From positions 32,238-96,237 of the forward strand of contig NZ_LSHB01000016.1 in the NCBI RefSeq assembly GCF_001643375.1: a DNA stretch of 64,000 nt, in the 5' to 3' direction. This stretch comes from Chryseobacterium sp. FP211-J200. Lineage in GTDB: Bacteria; Bacteroidota; Bacteroidia; Flavobacteriales; Weeksellaceae. Positions 1 through 8,168 of this stretch are shown one piece after another (position 1 is the first letter of the stretch; each line of letters begins with the position of its first letter). The notes beneath the pieces were generated by a model. It had not been told where the DNA came from. It did not search any database and saw nothing but the letters and a program-made list of their open reading frames with translations. Both the position numbers and the translations under genes were made by a program.

Positions 1-520
1 CAGCTAGCCCGTAATTTCTCATTAGATTCTTTTTACTAATAAAATACAACACAGACACTATAAAATAAAAAGAGATCTCAACCCATAAAGACCAATATGC
101 TCCATCTGTGTAACTGAACTGGGTATTGAAAATCCAATTGATCAAACTTGGGCTTATAAAAGTATTTGATATCAATAGATTCTTAAAATCATGAGATCCA
201 GGGAACAATAATTGGTGGTCAAAGGAAATTACAAAAACAAAAGTAAGCAAGGAACAAAGAAACATGGCGGGCCAAAGACGGATAATTCTTTTTTTCAAAA
301 AATCAAAAATATCTTTGCTTTTATCCAAAGTCAATGTGATTACGAAGCCTGATATAATAAAAAACAACTCCACTCCAAGATAACCAAAGTGAAAGACATT
401 TTTCGTGTTGACAGAATAAGAGTAATGAATACCAAAATATCTACTGTAATAATGATAAAGAATGACCATTAAAATAGCAACGACTCTTAATCCGTCTAAT
501 ATATCTATACGCTTTGACAT
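1..520 (-). CDS. Acyltransferase 3 family membrane protein (partial, C-terminus outside window)
   Basis: The reverse strand from 520 reads MSKRIDILDGLRVVAI and runs open to the window edge, about 173 residues. The start IDxLDGLRVVAILMVILYHY and the following segment YLGVELFFIISGFVITLTL are the signature of acyltransferase family 3 (OafA/NodX type), multi-pass inner-membrane enzymes that put acetyl or other acyl groups on sugars. A later KRIIRLWPAMF segment is also typical. It is the last gene seen of the leftward polysaccharide cluster and probably O-acylates a sugar of that polymer. The C-terminal half is missing from the window, so an additional SGNH domain cannot be judged. Confidence 0.85.
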   Translation of the reverse strand, partial: MSKRIDILDGLRVVAILMVILYHYYSRYFGIHYSYSVNTKNVFHFGYLGVELFFIISGFVITLTLDKSKDIFDFLKKRIIRLWPAMFLCSLLTFVFVISFDHQLLFPGSHDFKNLLISNTFISPSLINWIFNTQFSYTDGAYWSLWVEISFYFIVSVLYFISKKNLMRNYGLA

Positions 521-587
521 ATTAGGAAATTTTATTTGAAATGTTATACATATACTTTTGGAATTTCATTAGACAACTAAAACAATC

Positions 588-1472
588 TTACTTAATTAAA
601 CTTTTAAGCATCAATATGAAGTCCGAAAAAACAAAACTTCTGATATAAATATCCCAATATAATCTTGCTGCTTTTTGTCGGTTCACTCGTGATTCAGAAT
701 TATACAGACTAATACCAATTTTACGTAAACCATCTATTTCAATATATTTCCATTCTTGTTTCGTAAAATCCTGTCTTCGAGCCTGTAACCAAACCATCAT
801 CTGATCAATAGATTTTTGCGTCTTTTCAATGGATTTTGATGTTATTCTTTCAGAATCATGTTCATACATTATATGCAGTTGATCCATAATAACTTCAAAT
901 TTAAAATCTTTTTCCAGCATCGTCATCATATAAAATCTGTCTTGGAAACGCGGAATATCTATAAATCCTCCACTTAGTGAAAAAGAATCTTTTCGAATAC
1001 AAATCATCGGCGTAAAAAAATTACCATTTGCAACGAAATTTTTAAAATCTCCTACTACAGGAAAATTACTATTTGCAATAATTTGCGTTCCATTTGTATT
1101 AACTCTTTTAAAAGCAGCCAAACAACCATCATATTTTGGATTGTTGTCTAAAAAATCAACCTGCATTTGAACTTTATCAGTAAGATACTCATCATCATCA
1201 TCTAGAAAAAACAAGTATTGGCCCTCTGCCAGTTTTGCACCTCGATTACGCGCAATACAAGCCCCAGAATTAGTTTCCAAGATAATATATTTTACATTTT
1301 CAAATCCATTTACAATCTTTAAAGTTTCAATTTGTGCCGGTGTAGCTATTCCATTATCATCTACTACAATTATCTCAAATTCATAATTTGTTTTTTGAGT
1401 TTTGCAGCTTGATATAGCGCGCTTCAAAAACTCCGGACGATTATATGTTGTAATGATGATGGATGCTTTCAT
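588..1472 (-). CDS. Glycosyltransferase family 2
   Basis: This 294-residue protein has a GT-A fold start (SIIITTYNRPEFLKRAISSC), the nucleotide-binding strand FEIIVVDDNG, and the metal-binding acidic motif LFFLDDDDEYL near residue 92. It should transfer one sugar from a nucleotide donor to a lipid-linked oligosaccharide at the cytoplasmic face. Donor and acceptor cannot be read from the sequence. Its ATG overlaps the stop of the upstream glycosyltransferase by one base (TAATG on the minus strand), so the two are translationally coupled. Confidence 0.88.
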   Translation of the reverse strand: MKASIIITTYNRPEFLKRAISSCKTQKTNYEFEIIVVDDNGIATPAQIETLKIVNGFENVKYIILETNSGACIARNRGAKLAEGQYLFFLDDDDEYLTDKVQMQVDFLDNNPKYDGCLAAFKRVNTNGTQIIANSNFPVVGDFKNFVANGNFFTPMICIRKDSFSLSGGFIDIPRFQDRFYMMTMLEKDFKFEVIMDQLHIMYEHDSERITSKSIEKTQKSIDQMMVWLQARRQDFTKQEWKYIEIDGLRKIGISLYNSESRVNRQKAARLYWDIYIRSFVFSDFILMLKSLIK

Positions 1473-2338
1473 TAATTAAAATTATAATATGCATTTTTTA
1501 TCTGTGATATATTTCTCAATAAATAAAAAAATAATCTGAGATAATTTTTACTCTGTTTTTTGTCTGAAATATTACGAAAACATTCAACGAATATACTATA
1601 ATTTGTTTTAAAGAAGCTTTTGTAGAATCCTCCAGAAATTGACTTAATCTGGATTAAATGATTTGCAACCAAATGATTCCAAATCCTATCATCTGACAAC
1701 ACTCTTTCTTTGCGATCGTGTACAACACTTGCATTTTTGATAATACCTATTTTATAACCTTTTTTTTTCGCTCGCAAACAAAGGTCTATATCTTCACCAT
1801 AAAAAAAGAAAATGGGATCAAATCCCCTTACCTTTATCAAGCATTCTTTTGAAATAAACAAAAATGCTCCATTTATCAAATCTACATTTATCACTTCGTT
1901 ATTATTTTTTCCCAAAGTATTTCCGAGGTATCTTTTAAATCCAAAATCAAAATCTTTTAATGTCGCATCAAAATGAATTGGAGATAAAAGTCCATATTTT
2001 GTGTACTCCTCATCAGAAAGTATAGGCAATGTTTTCTTCCAAAATTCTGGTAACAACCAACCATCATGATTTATTAGAAAGACAAAATCATAACCAATTT
2101 CTAATGCATATAAAAAAGCCAAATTATTAGCGGCTCCAAAACCTAAGTTCTTTCCTGATTCTATAATTTTTACTTCCGGAAAATTATTCTTAATAATATT
2201 AATTGTGCTATCATTGGATGCATTATCTACTACCAGAATCTCAATATCTACTCCTTCACTATTATTAAGTATTGAAGTGATATTTTTTTTAATCCAATAT
2301 TCAGAATTGTAGGTTATTATTACTGATAAAATTTTCAA
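1472..2338 (-). CDS. Glycosyltransferase family 2, WbbL/rhamnosyltransferase-like
   Basis: The 288-residue GT2 enzyme begins LSVIITYNSEYWIKKNITSI, followed by EILVVDNASNDST. The pattern NLGFGAANNLA, then FVFLINHDGWLLPEFW, then GFDPIFFFYGEDIDLCLRAKKKGY is characteristic of the WbbL-like rhamnosyltransferase subgroup, where the metal motif is NxDxxL rather than a run of aspartates. Rhamnose or another deoxyhexose as donor is therefore a family-based guess. It is separated from the upstream gene by 9 bp and coupled to the downstream one. Confidence 0.85.
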   Translation of the reverse strand: MKILSVIITYNSEYWIKKNITSILNNSEGVDIEILVVDNASNDSTINIIKNNFPEVKIIESGKNLGFGAANNLAFLYALEIGYDFVFLINHDGWLLPEFWKKTLPILSDEEYTKYGLLSPIHFDATLKDFDFGFKRYLGNTLGKNNNEVINVDLINGAFLFISKECLIKVRGFDPIFFFYGEDIDLCLRAKKKGYKIGIIKNASVVHDRKERVLSDDRIWNHLVANHLIQIKSISGGFYKSFFKTNYSIFVECFRNISDKKQSKNYLRLFFYLLRNISQIKNAYYNFN

Positions 2339-2347
2339 TTGCTACAA

Positions 2348-3253
2348 TTAAGTTAGAGTTATAATAATCGAATTCTCGTACTCGATGTTTTTGAAAGACT
2401 CAGAGTTCGACTGAGTATTTACCACTTCGTTAAGTATCTTTCCCTTTATTGGTACTTTGTCTGTGGCTTTCATTTTAAACCATTCATACTCTACATCAAT
2501 ATGACCTAAATCTAAAGATCTGATACCTTTTTGAGCCAAGTTGTAAGCTAAGACAGTAGCTGTTGGTCCTAGAGCAAGAATAATTATATCATCCTTGTTA
2601 TAATTATTCACTATTTCTTTTTCAATGGTCTCTATCTTTTCAAAAGCATTCTTCGAGGGACATATAATTCTTTTTAAGGATGCCGAATTTGCAAAAAAAT
2701 TATTTATAGTTCCTAACTTACTATCCGTTCCTTCTACTATTATAATATTTTGCCCCTCCCACAATAACCTTACTTTTGCGAACCTTTCAGCAATTTTTGG
2801 ATTATTTTTATCTTTATAGCCCATGTACAATCTTGATAATCCTGTATCAGCATAGAACTTATTTTTAACTAAAATTGGATATAATTTATAATAAAGTGTC
2901 CCATAAAAATGTCGCCAAAAATCAAATGAATAGGGCAATAAATCATCCATATAGATTATGTTATGAGGAATGGCCACTATCAATCCCTTCACATCATTTT
3001 TTAAAATTTTTTTTAGACTTTGTTGTAATTCCAAAGAATTTTTTTGAAAACCTAAACTACTTCTTCCAAAAATGAGATGAAATTCTCCATCTCCCAATCT
3101 GCTTATAGAACTTTTTGTCTTTAACAGAAAATCTATGGTCTCATCTACATTATATACATTTTTAATAGGAAATATTTTCTTCAACAATAGATTTATCTGT
3201 ACAGAAACCTTTGTGACAATATTATTAATTTTGATTTTGAGGTATTTTAGCAC
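2348..3253 (-). CDS. GT-D fold glycosyltransferase (DUF1792 family)
   Basis: The 301-residue protein carries SISRLGDGEFHLIFG near residue 49, the hallmark of the GT-D (DUF1792, SP_1767-type) glycosyltransferases, first characterised in streptococcal Fap1 glycosylation. Further family features are IPHNIIYMDDLLPYS, the strand ENIIIVEGTDSKLG-like segment (here QNIIIVEGTDSKLG), and the C-terminal LALGPTATVLAYNLAQKG followed by LDLGHIDVEYEW. It is soluble, without membrane segments, and should act with the neighbouring transferases on the same repeat unit. The sugar is unknown. Confidence 0.8.
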   Translation of the reverse strand: MLKYLKIKINNIVTKVSVQINLLLKKIFPIKNVYNVDETIDFLLKTKSSISRLGDGEFHLIFGRSSLGFQKNSLELQQSLKKILKNDVKGLIVAIPHNIIYMDDLLPYSFDFWRHFYGTLYYKLYPILVKNKFYADTGLSRLYMGYKDKNNPKIAERFAKVRLLWEGQNIIIVEGTDSKLGTINNFFANSASLKRIICPSKNAFEKIETIEKEIVNNYNKDDIIILALGPTATVLAYNLAQKGIRSLDLGHIDVEYEWFKMKATDKVPIKGKILNEVVNTQSNSESFKNIEYENSIIITLT

Positions 3254-3263
3254 TTTTAAATTT

Positions 3264-4211
3264 TTAGATAGATTTTATATTTGACCTTGTGATTTTTTTA
3301 ATAAAAAACTGCAGCAATCTATTGACTCTTAATTTTTTATCAATATTTTTCTCATCTATTATATTAAATAGCAGTGAGCTAAAATTATAAAAGCCTTTTT
3401 CTAAATATGAGTCCAATGCTGATCTTCCTCCGCTTGTCATTTTGATGATTTTGGGAATAATTTGGGGCGGTTTACTGAATAGCATTACATTTTGTATCAC
3501 ACAAGGTTGAGTGAATACGTAATTATATGAATAGAAATGTCCCATATCACCTGCTTTGATAAGCGTAAGTTTATAATCTTTATTCCTCCTCATAATTACT
3601 GCAACTGATACATACGGCAAAAGATAACTAGGATTCCATATATTTTGCAAAACACTGGCATCCAAATCCTTATAGTAAACTTGGCGATTTCCAGAGAATA
3701 TACAATTGTTATACTCTACAAACCAATCAGTTATAAATTTAGAATGTTTCGGAGCTCCAAAAAACCAATTTTCAACTATTGGATATTCTAAATTTATAGT
3801 GCAATCGTCAGAATAAAACCCAACAAATTCGGATTTATATTGAATTTTGAGTTTTTCAATCCACTTAAAGTTATCTGTAACCAATATGCTTGCATCCAAC
3901 CAATATCCTCCAAATTCTTTTATCAAATATAATCTGATCCAATCAGCAATATTAGCCAGAGGTAAATCATTAAATTTTGGTGGATTCGTAATATATTCAT
4001 CTATATTGTCAAAGTCAATGACTCTAATTTCATAGTCAGCAAGTCTTTTTTTTAAGTTTTCAATACAAATATTGACAAAAATAGATGGCTTTTTTGATTG
4101 CCAAAACATCCAAATGATTTTGGGTATATCTTGAAAGTCATCTTCACCTTTTCCCCAAGATAGGATTTTGGGTTCCGGCGCATTTTTTATTTTGATTGAT
4201 TTGAAAGACAT
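3264..4211 (-). CDS. Capsular polysaccharide synthesis glycosyltransferase (GT32/Caps_synth-like)
   Basis: This 315-residue protein starts the fold with IPKIIWMFWQSKKPSIFVN and has YEIRVIDFDNIDEYI, typical of the Gly_transf_sug/Caps_synth families. The conserved ADWIRLYLIKEFGGYWLDAS holds the donor-binding Asp/Arg and a DxS version of the usual DxD metal motif. Later WFFGAPKHSKFITDWFVEY is also family-typical. Donors in this family are often galactose, mannose or their derivatives, but nothing here decides that. It lies 12 bp after the upstream GT2 gene. Confidence 0.8.
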   Translation of the reverse strand: MSFKSIKIKNAPEPKILSWGKGEDDFQDIPKIIWMFWQSKKPSIFVNICIENLKKRLADYEIRVIDFDNIDEYITNPPKFNDLPLANIADWIRLYLIKEFGGYWLDASILVTDNFKWIEKLKIQYKSEFVGFYSDDCTINLEYPIVENWFFGAPKHSKFITDWFVEYNNCIFSGNRQVYYKDLDASVLQNIWNPSYLLPYVSVAVIMRRNKDYKLTLIKAGDMGHFYSYNYVFTQPCVIQNVMLFSKPPQIIPKIIKMTSGGRSALDSYLEKGFYNFSSLLFNIIDEKNIDKKLRVNRLLQFFIKKITRSNIKSI

Positions 4212-4223
4212 TCTTTTTGACTC

Positions 4224-5108
4224 TTATTTTATTAAGCCTATTCTTTTAAGATTATTTTTAATCAAAGGTTTTAAATATTCATTATTAAGTTTTTCAATGG
4301 TCTTTAAATCAAACAATGTCATAAAAACTAGTTCAAAATAAAAAAAAATCGTATAATTTTTGACTCCGTATCCTAGCAAATGAAATTTTAATATATTTCT
4401 CTTTCGAAAGTTCAAATTATTTTTTTTCACAAATAATCCATATGAGTTCATCACATTTTTTTTACCACTATGCGTAATTCTGTCTGGCCTTTCACTATGT
4501 TCAAAAATATAAGTATCAAAAGGAATTTTTTTAATTTTTTTTTTATTACTAAGTAATCTGTACCAACAATCGAAATCCTGCCAGATTTTATATTCTTTAT
4601 CGAAACCATTTATATTTCTTAAATCCGCTGTTCGTAAAAAGACTTGATTTCCAATATCATTTTTATAAAGGAGGTCGTCCTGCATAATATAAAAAGGTTT
4701 TAAATCATTTCTCGTTTCTCCAACTATGCCATCAATTTTATTGCTCTTGTAAGCAGAAAGCCCAATCGTACTTTCATCATCTTCCCAATTGTCAATAAAA
4801 ATCTTTAATCTGTCTGGCTTGAACTCGTCATCATCATCCAAACCTGTAATAAAATCTCCGGTTGCTAAAGAAAGTGCATCATTTCTTGATACACAAGCGC
4901 CAAGTGATTCTGTATGATGTATTACTTTTACTCTCGTATTCTTTGAGACCAATTGATCAAGATACTTTTTTGTTTCATCGGTAGAAGCATCATTTACAAT
5001 GATCAATTCCCAATTTTTATAAGTTTGTTCTAAAACGGAATTAACCGCATTTATCAGCAGCGACAACCTGTTTTTGGTTGGCATATATATAGTGATTCTA
5101 CTATCCAT
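4224..5108 (-). CDS. Glycosyltransferase family 2
   Basis: The 294-residue protein begins RITIYMPTKNRLSLLINAVN, continues with WELIIVNDASTDETKKYL, and has the donor/metal motif DFITGLDDDDEF near residue 93. The LGACVSRNDAL segment before it is usual in GT2 enzymes. The C-terminal half includes IWQDFDCWYRLLSN, the acceptor-side ED-like motif. It has no clear membrane helices. It sits 3 bp downstream of the GT4 gene, so the two are certainly cotranscribed. Confidence 0.87.
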   Translation of the reverse strand: MDSRITIYMPTKNRLSLLINAVNSVLEQTYKNWELIIVNDASTDETKKYLDQLVSKNTRVKVIHHTESLGACVSRNDALSLATGDFITGLDDDDEFKPDRLKIFIDNWEDDESTIGLSAYKSNKIDGIVGETRNDLKPFYIMQDDLLYKNDIGNQVFLRTADLRNINGFDKEYKIWQDFDCWYRLLSNKKKIKKIPFDTYIFEHSERPDRITHSGKKNVMNSYGLFVKKNNLNFRKRNILKFHLLGYGVKNYTIFFYFELVFMTLFDLKTIEKLNNEYLKPLIKNNLKRIGLIK

Positions 5109-5111
5109 TTT

Positions 5112-6206
5112 TTAGAAAAGTGTTTTCTCTAAAATTTCCAAATGACTCTGCATTGAAAAATTTTGTTTCACATAATTCCTGCCTTTTTCACCCATCATCT
5201 TTGCCCTATCGGTATTTTCTATTATTTGAATGATTGCATTCGCCATTCCATTAATGTCATGTTCCTCCACCAATATTCCTGTTTCGCCATTGATTACAAC
5301 TTCTGGAATCCCTGCATGTAATGTAGAAATAATTGGCAACCCTGCAAGACTAGCTTCCAAAATAGCAACAGGTGTACCCTCCTTATCTCCATCTTCGGCA
5401 GTTATAGAGTGCTGAACAAATGCTGCTACCTTTTGAAAATAACGAATATAACTATTTTGATCCTGGACACCAATGAATTTTATATTTGAATTCAAGTTAA
5501 AATAATTAACCAATCTCTTTGATGTTTCTTCTAAAACACCATTGCCTCCAAAATATAATTTAGTTTCGGGATATTTTTCTATTACCTTTTTAAATGCCAA
5601 GATTGTAGAATCTGGAGATTTTTTGTTAACAAACCGCCCAAGTGCAATAAAAGATTTTGGTTCTTCAAAGGATGGTTGTACCTTGAGAAAAATATCACTT
5701 GCGGCACATGGTGAATAGACAATTTTTTTTTCATCACACCCAAGAGAGATCAATTGCTCTTTCATATCTAGAGACACTACCATGATAGCTTTACAATATT
5801 CGAAAAGCGCTTTATATTGATTTGCATATTCTTTTAAAACTTCCGTTTTGTAAGCATCAAATCCAAAAAAATAGGTAACAAGTGGCATATTTTCCTGTCT
5901 ACAAATATCCAATATATGAACAGCATTTGTTCCAAATTCTGATAATACTGTATCAATTTTGTTTTCCTTCAAAGACTCTCTGAATAGATATGCAGAAATA
6001 TTTTTATTTTTAAAAAGTCTATAATATAATCTATGAATTATTTGTTTAAACGAATGCTTATATAATGGACCATAATTCTCTAACATTTCAGGAATTCTTC
6101 CAGAATAATAAAAAAATACATTTGCATCAATATTTTTATGAGCCTGTATGAAAGTCTCACTATACAAATTATTTGAATTGGTAACTATTGCAATATTTTT
6201 TTTCAT
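5112..6206 (-). CDS. Glycosyltransferase family 4 (group 1)
   Basis: The 364-residue GT-B enzyme has the C-terminal donor domain clearly visible: FIALGRFVNKKSPDSTILAF, LYFGGNGVLEE, VKFIGV-like FIGVQDQNSYIRYF, and the E-x7-E type region EDGDKEGTPVAILEASLAG with GIPEVVINGETGILV. This is the retaining-transferase signature of GT4. The arrangement around AEDGDKEG resembles WcaL/AmsK-type transferases of exopolysaccharide pathways. Its start overlaps the stop of the preceding GT2 gene by 4 bp (ATGA-type), which implies translational coupling. Confidence 0.88.
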   Translation of the reverse strand: MKKNIAIVTNSNNLYSETFIQAHKNIDANVFFYYSGRIPEMLENYGPLYKHSFKQIIHRLYYRLFKNKNISAYLFRESLKENKIDTVLSEFGTNAVHILDICRQENMPLVTYFFGFDAYKTEVLKEYANQYKALFEYCKAIMVVSLDMKEQLISLGCDEKKIVYSPCAASDIFLKVQPSFEEPKSFIALGRFVNKKSPDSTILAFKKVIEKYPETKLYFGGNGVLEETSKRLVNYFNLNSNIKFIGVQDQNSYIRYFQKVAAFVQHSITAEDGDKEGTPVAILEASLAGLPIISTLHAGIPEVVINGETGILVEEHDINGMANAIIQIIENTDRAKMMGEKGRNYVKQNFSMQSHLEILEKTLF

Positions 6207-7090
6207 GGATGGAGAACAGTTTTTATTATTTTTATAAAAATCAATAAATTGGTTTTCGCTGAAAAACGAAAATTATCATTAAAAACTTTCCACTTAGAAA
6301 TCCACTTTTTTAGAAAATTAATTTTTCGAATTCCAAAACCTTTCTTTAATTCTAAAACAGCCTCAAGACCTTCTAAAAAAGATAAACCTTTCTTCATCGA
6401 AGGATTACTCACATTATTATTATGTCGTCTAAAATAATTTAGGTATTCATGAACCTCTATAACACAACCTTTTTTTATTATATCACCAAAAAATAGCCAG
6501 TCTCCAGCATATTTATAATTAGTTAGCTTTTTATAAATATTTTGGTCTATGTATTCCTTGTTAAACAAAACCATACTTGCATTATAAATATCATTTTGAT
6601 ATATTAAATTTGAGAGTATATAATCTTTTCCATGAGCGACATTATGTTCTATCGATAATGGTCTTTTTCTAATTGTCTTATTATTCAAATCGACTTCTTC
6701 TGAAAGGGAAAAACCTAATACTGCATCCGAATTATCTATAGCATCAAGTACATTTTCTAAAAAATTTTCTTTACAATAATCATCACTTTCTGCAATCCAG
6801 ATCCATTTTCCTTTTGCCAAATCTATACCTTTTTTCCACTGTTTGAATGTTGACCCTGAGTTTTCCTTATTATAAACAATATGAGAAATTTTTGGATGAT
6901 CTCTATATTTTTCAATAACTTCCATACTATGATCAGAGGAACAATCGTCTAAAATAATCACCTCAAAATCTAAAAAAGTTTGTTCCAACACAGAGTCTAT
7001 CCTCTGCTGGAGATAATCAGCGTGATTATAATTAGGAATAATAACTGAAACTTTTTTCACATTATTTTTTTTTAACACGTTGTTGTACAT
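6203..7090 (-). CDS. Glycosyltransferase family 2
   Basis: The GT2 domain begins KKVSVIIPNYNHADYLQQRI, followed by FEVIILDDCSSDHSMEVI and KWIWIAESDDYCKENFL, which holds the xDD metal motif. The first ATG (7090) would overlap the upstream gene by 29 bp. A GTG at 7060 (reading VKKVSVII) would sit just behind the upstream stop codon and leave a normal N-terminus, so 6203-7060 is an attractive alternative. The product is 285-295 residues, soluble, and takes part in the same assembly pathway. Confidence 0.83.
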   Translation of the reverse strand: MYNNVLKKNNVKKVSVIIPNYNHADYLQQRIDSVLEQTFLDFEVIILDDCSSDHSMEVIEKYRDHPKISHIVYNKENSGSTFKQWKKGIDLAKGKWIWIAESDDYCKENFLENVLDAIDNSDAVLGFSLSEEVDLNNKTIRKRPLSIEHNVAHGKDYILSNLIYQNDIYNASMVLFNKEYIDQNIYKKLTNYKYAGDWLFFGDIIKKGCVIEVHEYLNYFRRHNNNVSNPSMKKGLSFLEGLEAVLELKKGFGIRKINFLKKWISKWKVFNDNFRFSAKTNLLIFIKIIKTVLHP

Positions 7091-8156
7091 TCTTTAAAAA
7101 ATTATAAGTCACTGGCAATTGCCCTTTAATAAAAACACTTGCACTATTGTAAACTAATTCTTTCACGTACTCCCTATTTTCAATCAATGTCAAGTAATCT
7201 TTTGCATTGCGATGGGACTTTAAAAAAAACAACTCAATTAATTTATAATTAAGCATAGGTCTTTTTGATCTTCTTATTAGTGTAAAGACAGTGTTTCTTA
7301 CCAACCTGTTTTTCTTATCAGCTGAAGCCAATGTGGTTTCGAAAATCCTATCAAGAATAACTCGAAGACTTTCATTACTTATATTTTTTATGTTCTCAAA
7401 TGCCTCACTACTGTGTTTCTCTAACAAATCCTTTTCACCATTTTCTAATAATTGAAGATTCTGTTTGATTACTTCTGTCATCCTTATTTGCATCAATCTT
7501 TTCTCTGGTACGACAGTTGCGCCATCACTTCGTAGAAATCTTTTATACAAAAATTCCTGAATTGTGTAGAAGTCACATTTGAAACTTAACCTTGCCCACA
7601 GATCGTAATCTTGGGCAAATTTGAAAAATTCACGATATCCTCCAACTTCATCGTGCAAAGCTTTTCTAAACATGACTTCGCCATGGGTAAAGATGTTTCT
7701 ACTTTTCAATATTTCGGTAGCGCTTCCATCAATAGAATTTTTCATTAGAGCCATATCTTCTCCTTCTTCATTCACCGTAATATTTTCCACAAATGTACCA
7801 ACTACACCAATCTCAGCCCGACTATTTAAAACATCAACCTGTTTTTCTATCCTTGTGGGGTAAGAAAAATCGCCAGAACCGTGTATGGCAATATATTCGC
7901 CTTTTGCAGATTCTACAGCAGCTATCAATGACTTTACAAAACCTTTGTTTTCTGCATTTCTAACGAGTCTGATTCTAGTGTCTGTGCTTGCAATTTTCAC
8001 AAGCTTGTCATAGGTTTTATCCGTAGAACAATCATCAAAAATAATGATTTCTGTATTCTTATACGTTTGATTAATCAAACTTTGTATAGAATCATCTACG
8101 AAATCTTCTCTATTGTGATAGCCTGAAATAATACTTACTAAAGGTTGTTGTTCCAT
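7062..8156 (-). CDS. Glycosyltransferase family 2
   Basis: The 364-residue protein has PLVSIISGYHNREDFVDDSI, TEIIIFDDCSTDKTYDKL, GFVKSLIAAVESAKGEYIAI and HGSGDFSYPTRIEKQ. In the last of these the metal motif is GSGD rather than the usual DDD, a variant seen in some GT2 members. FKFAQDYDLWARLSFK gives the acceptor-side acidic residues. The C-terminal 120 residues are helical and not recognised. It is the first glycosyltransferase after the acyltransferase in the transcript. Confidence 0.83.
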   Translation of the reverse strand: MEQQPLVSIISGYHNREDFVDDSIQSLINQTYKNTEIIIFDDCSTDKTYDKLVKIASTDTRIRLVRNAENKGFVKSLIAAVESAKGEYIAIHGSGDFSYPTRIEKQVDVLNSRAEIGVVGTFVENITVNEEGEDMALMKNSIDGSATEILKSRNIFTHGEVMFRKALHDEVGGYREFFKFAQDYDLWARLSFKCDFYTIQEFLYKRFLRSDGATVVPEKRLMQIRMTEVIKQNLQLLENGEKDLLEKHSSEAFENIKNISNESLRVILDRIFETTLASADKKNRLVRNTVFTLIRRSKRPMLNYKLIELFFLKSHRNAKDYLTLIENREYVKELVYNSASVFIKGQLPVTYNFLKNVQQRVKKK

Positions 8157-8168
8157 ATATTATTAATT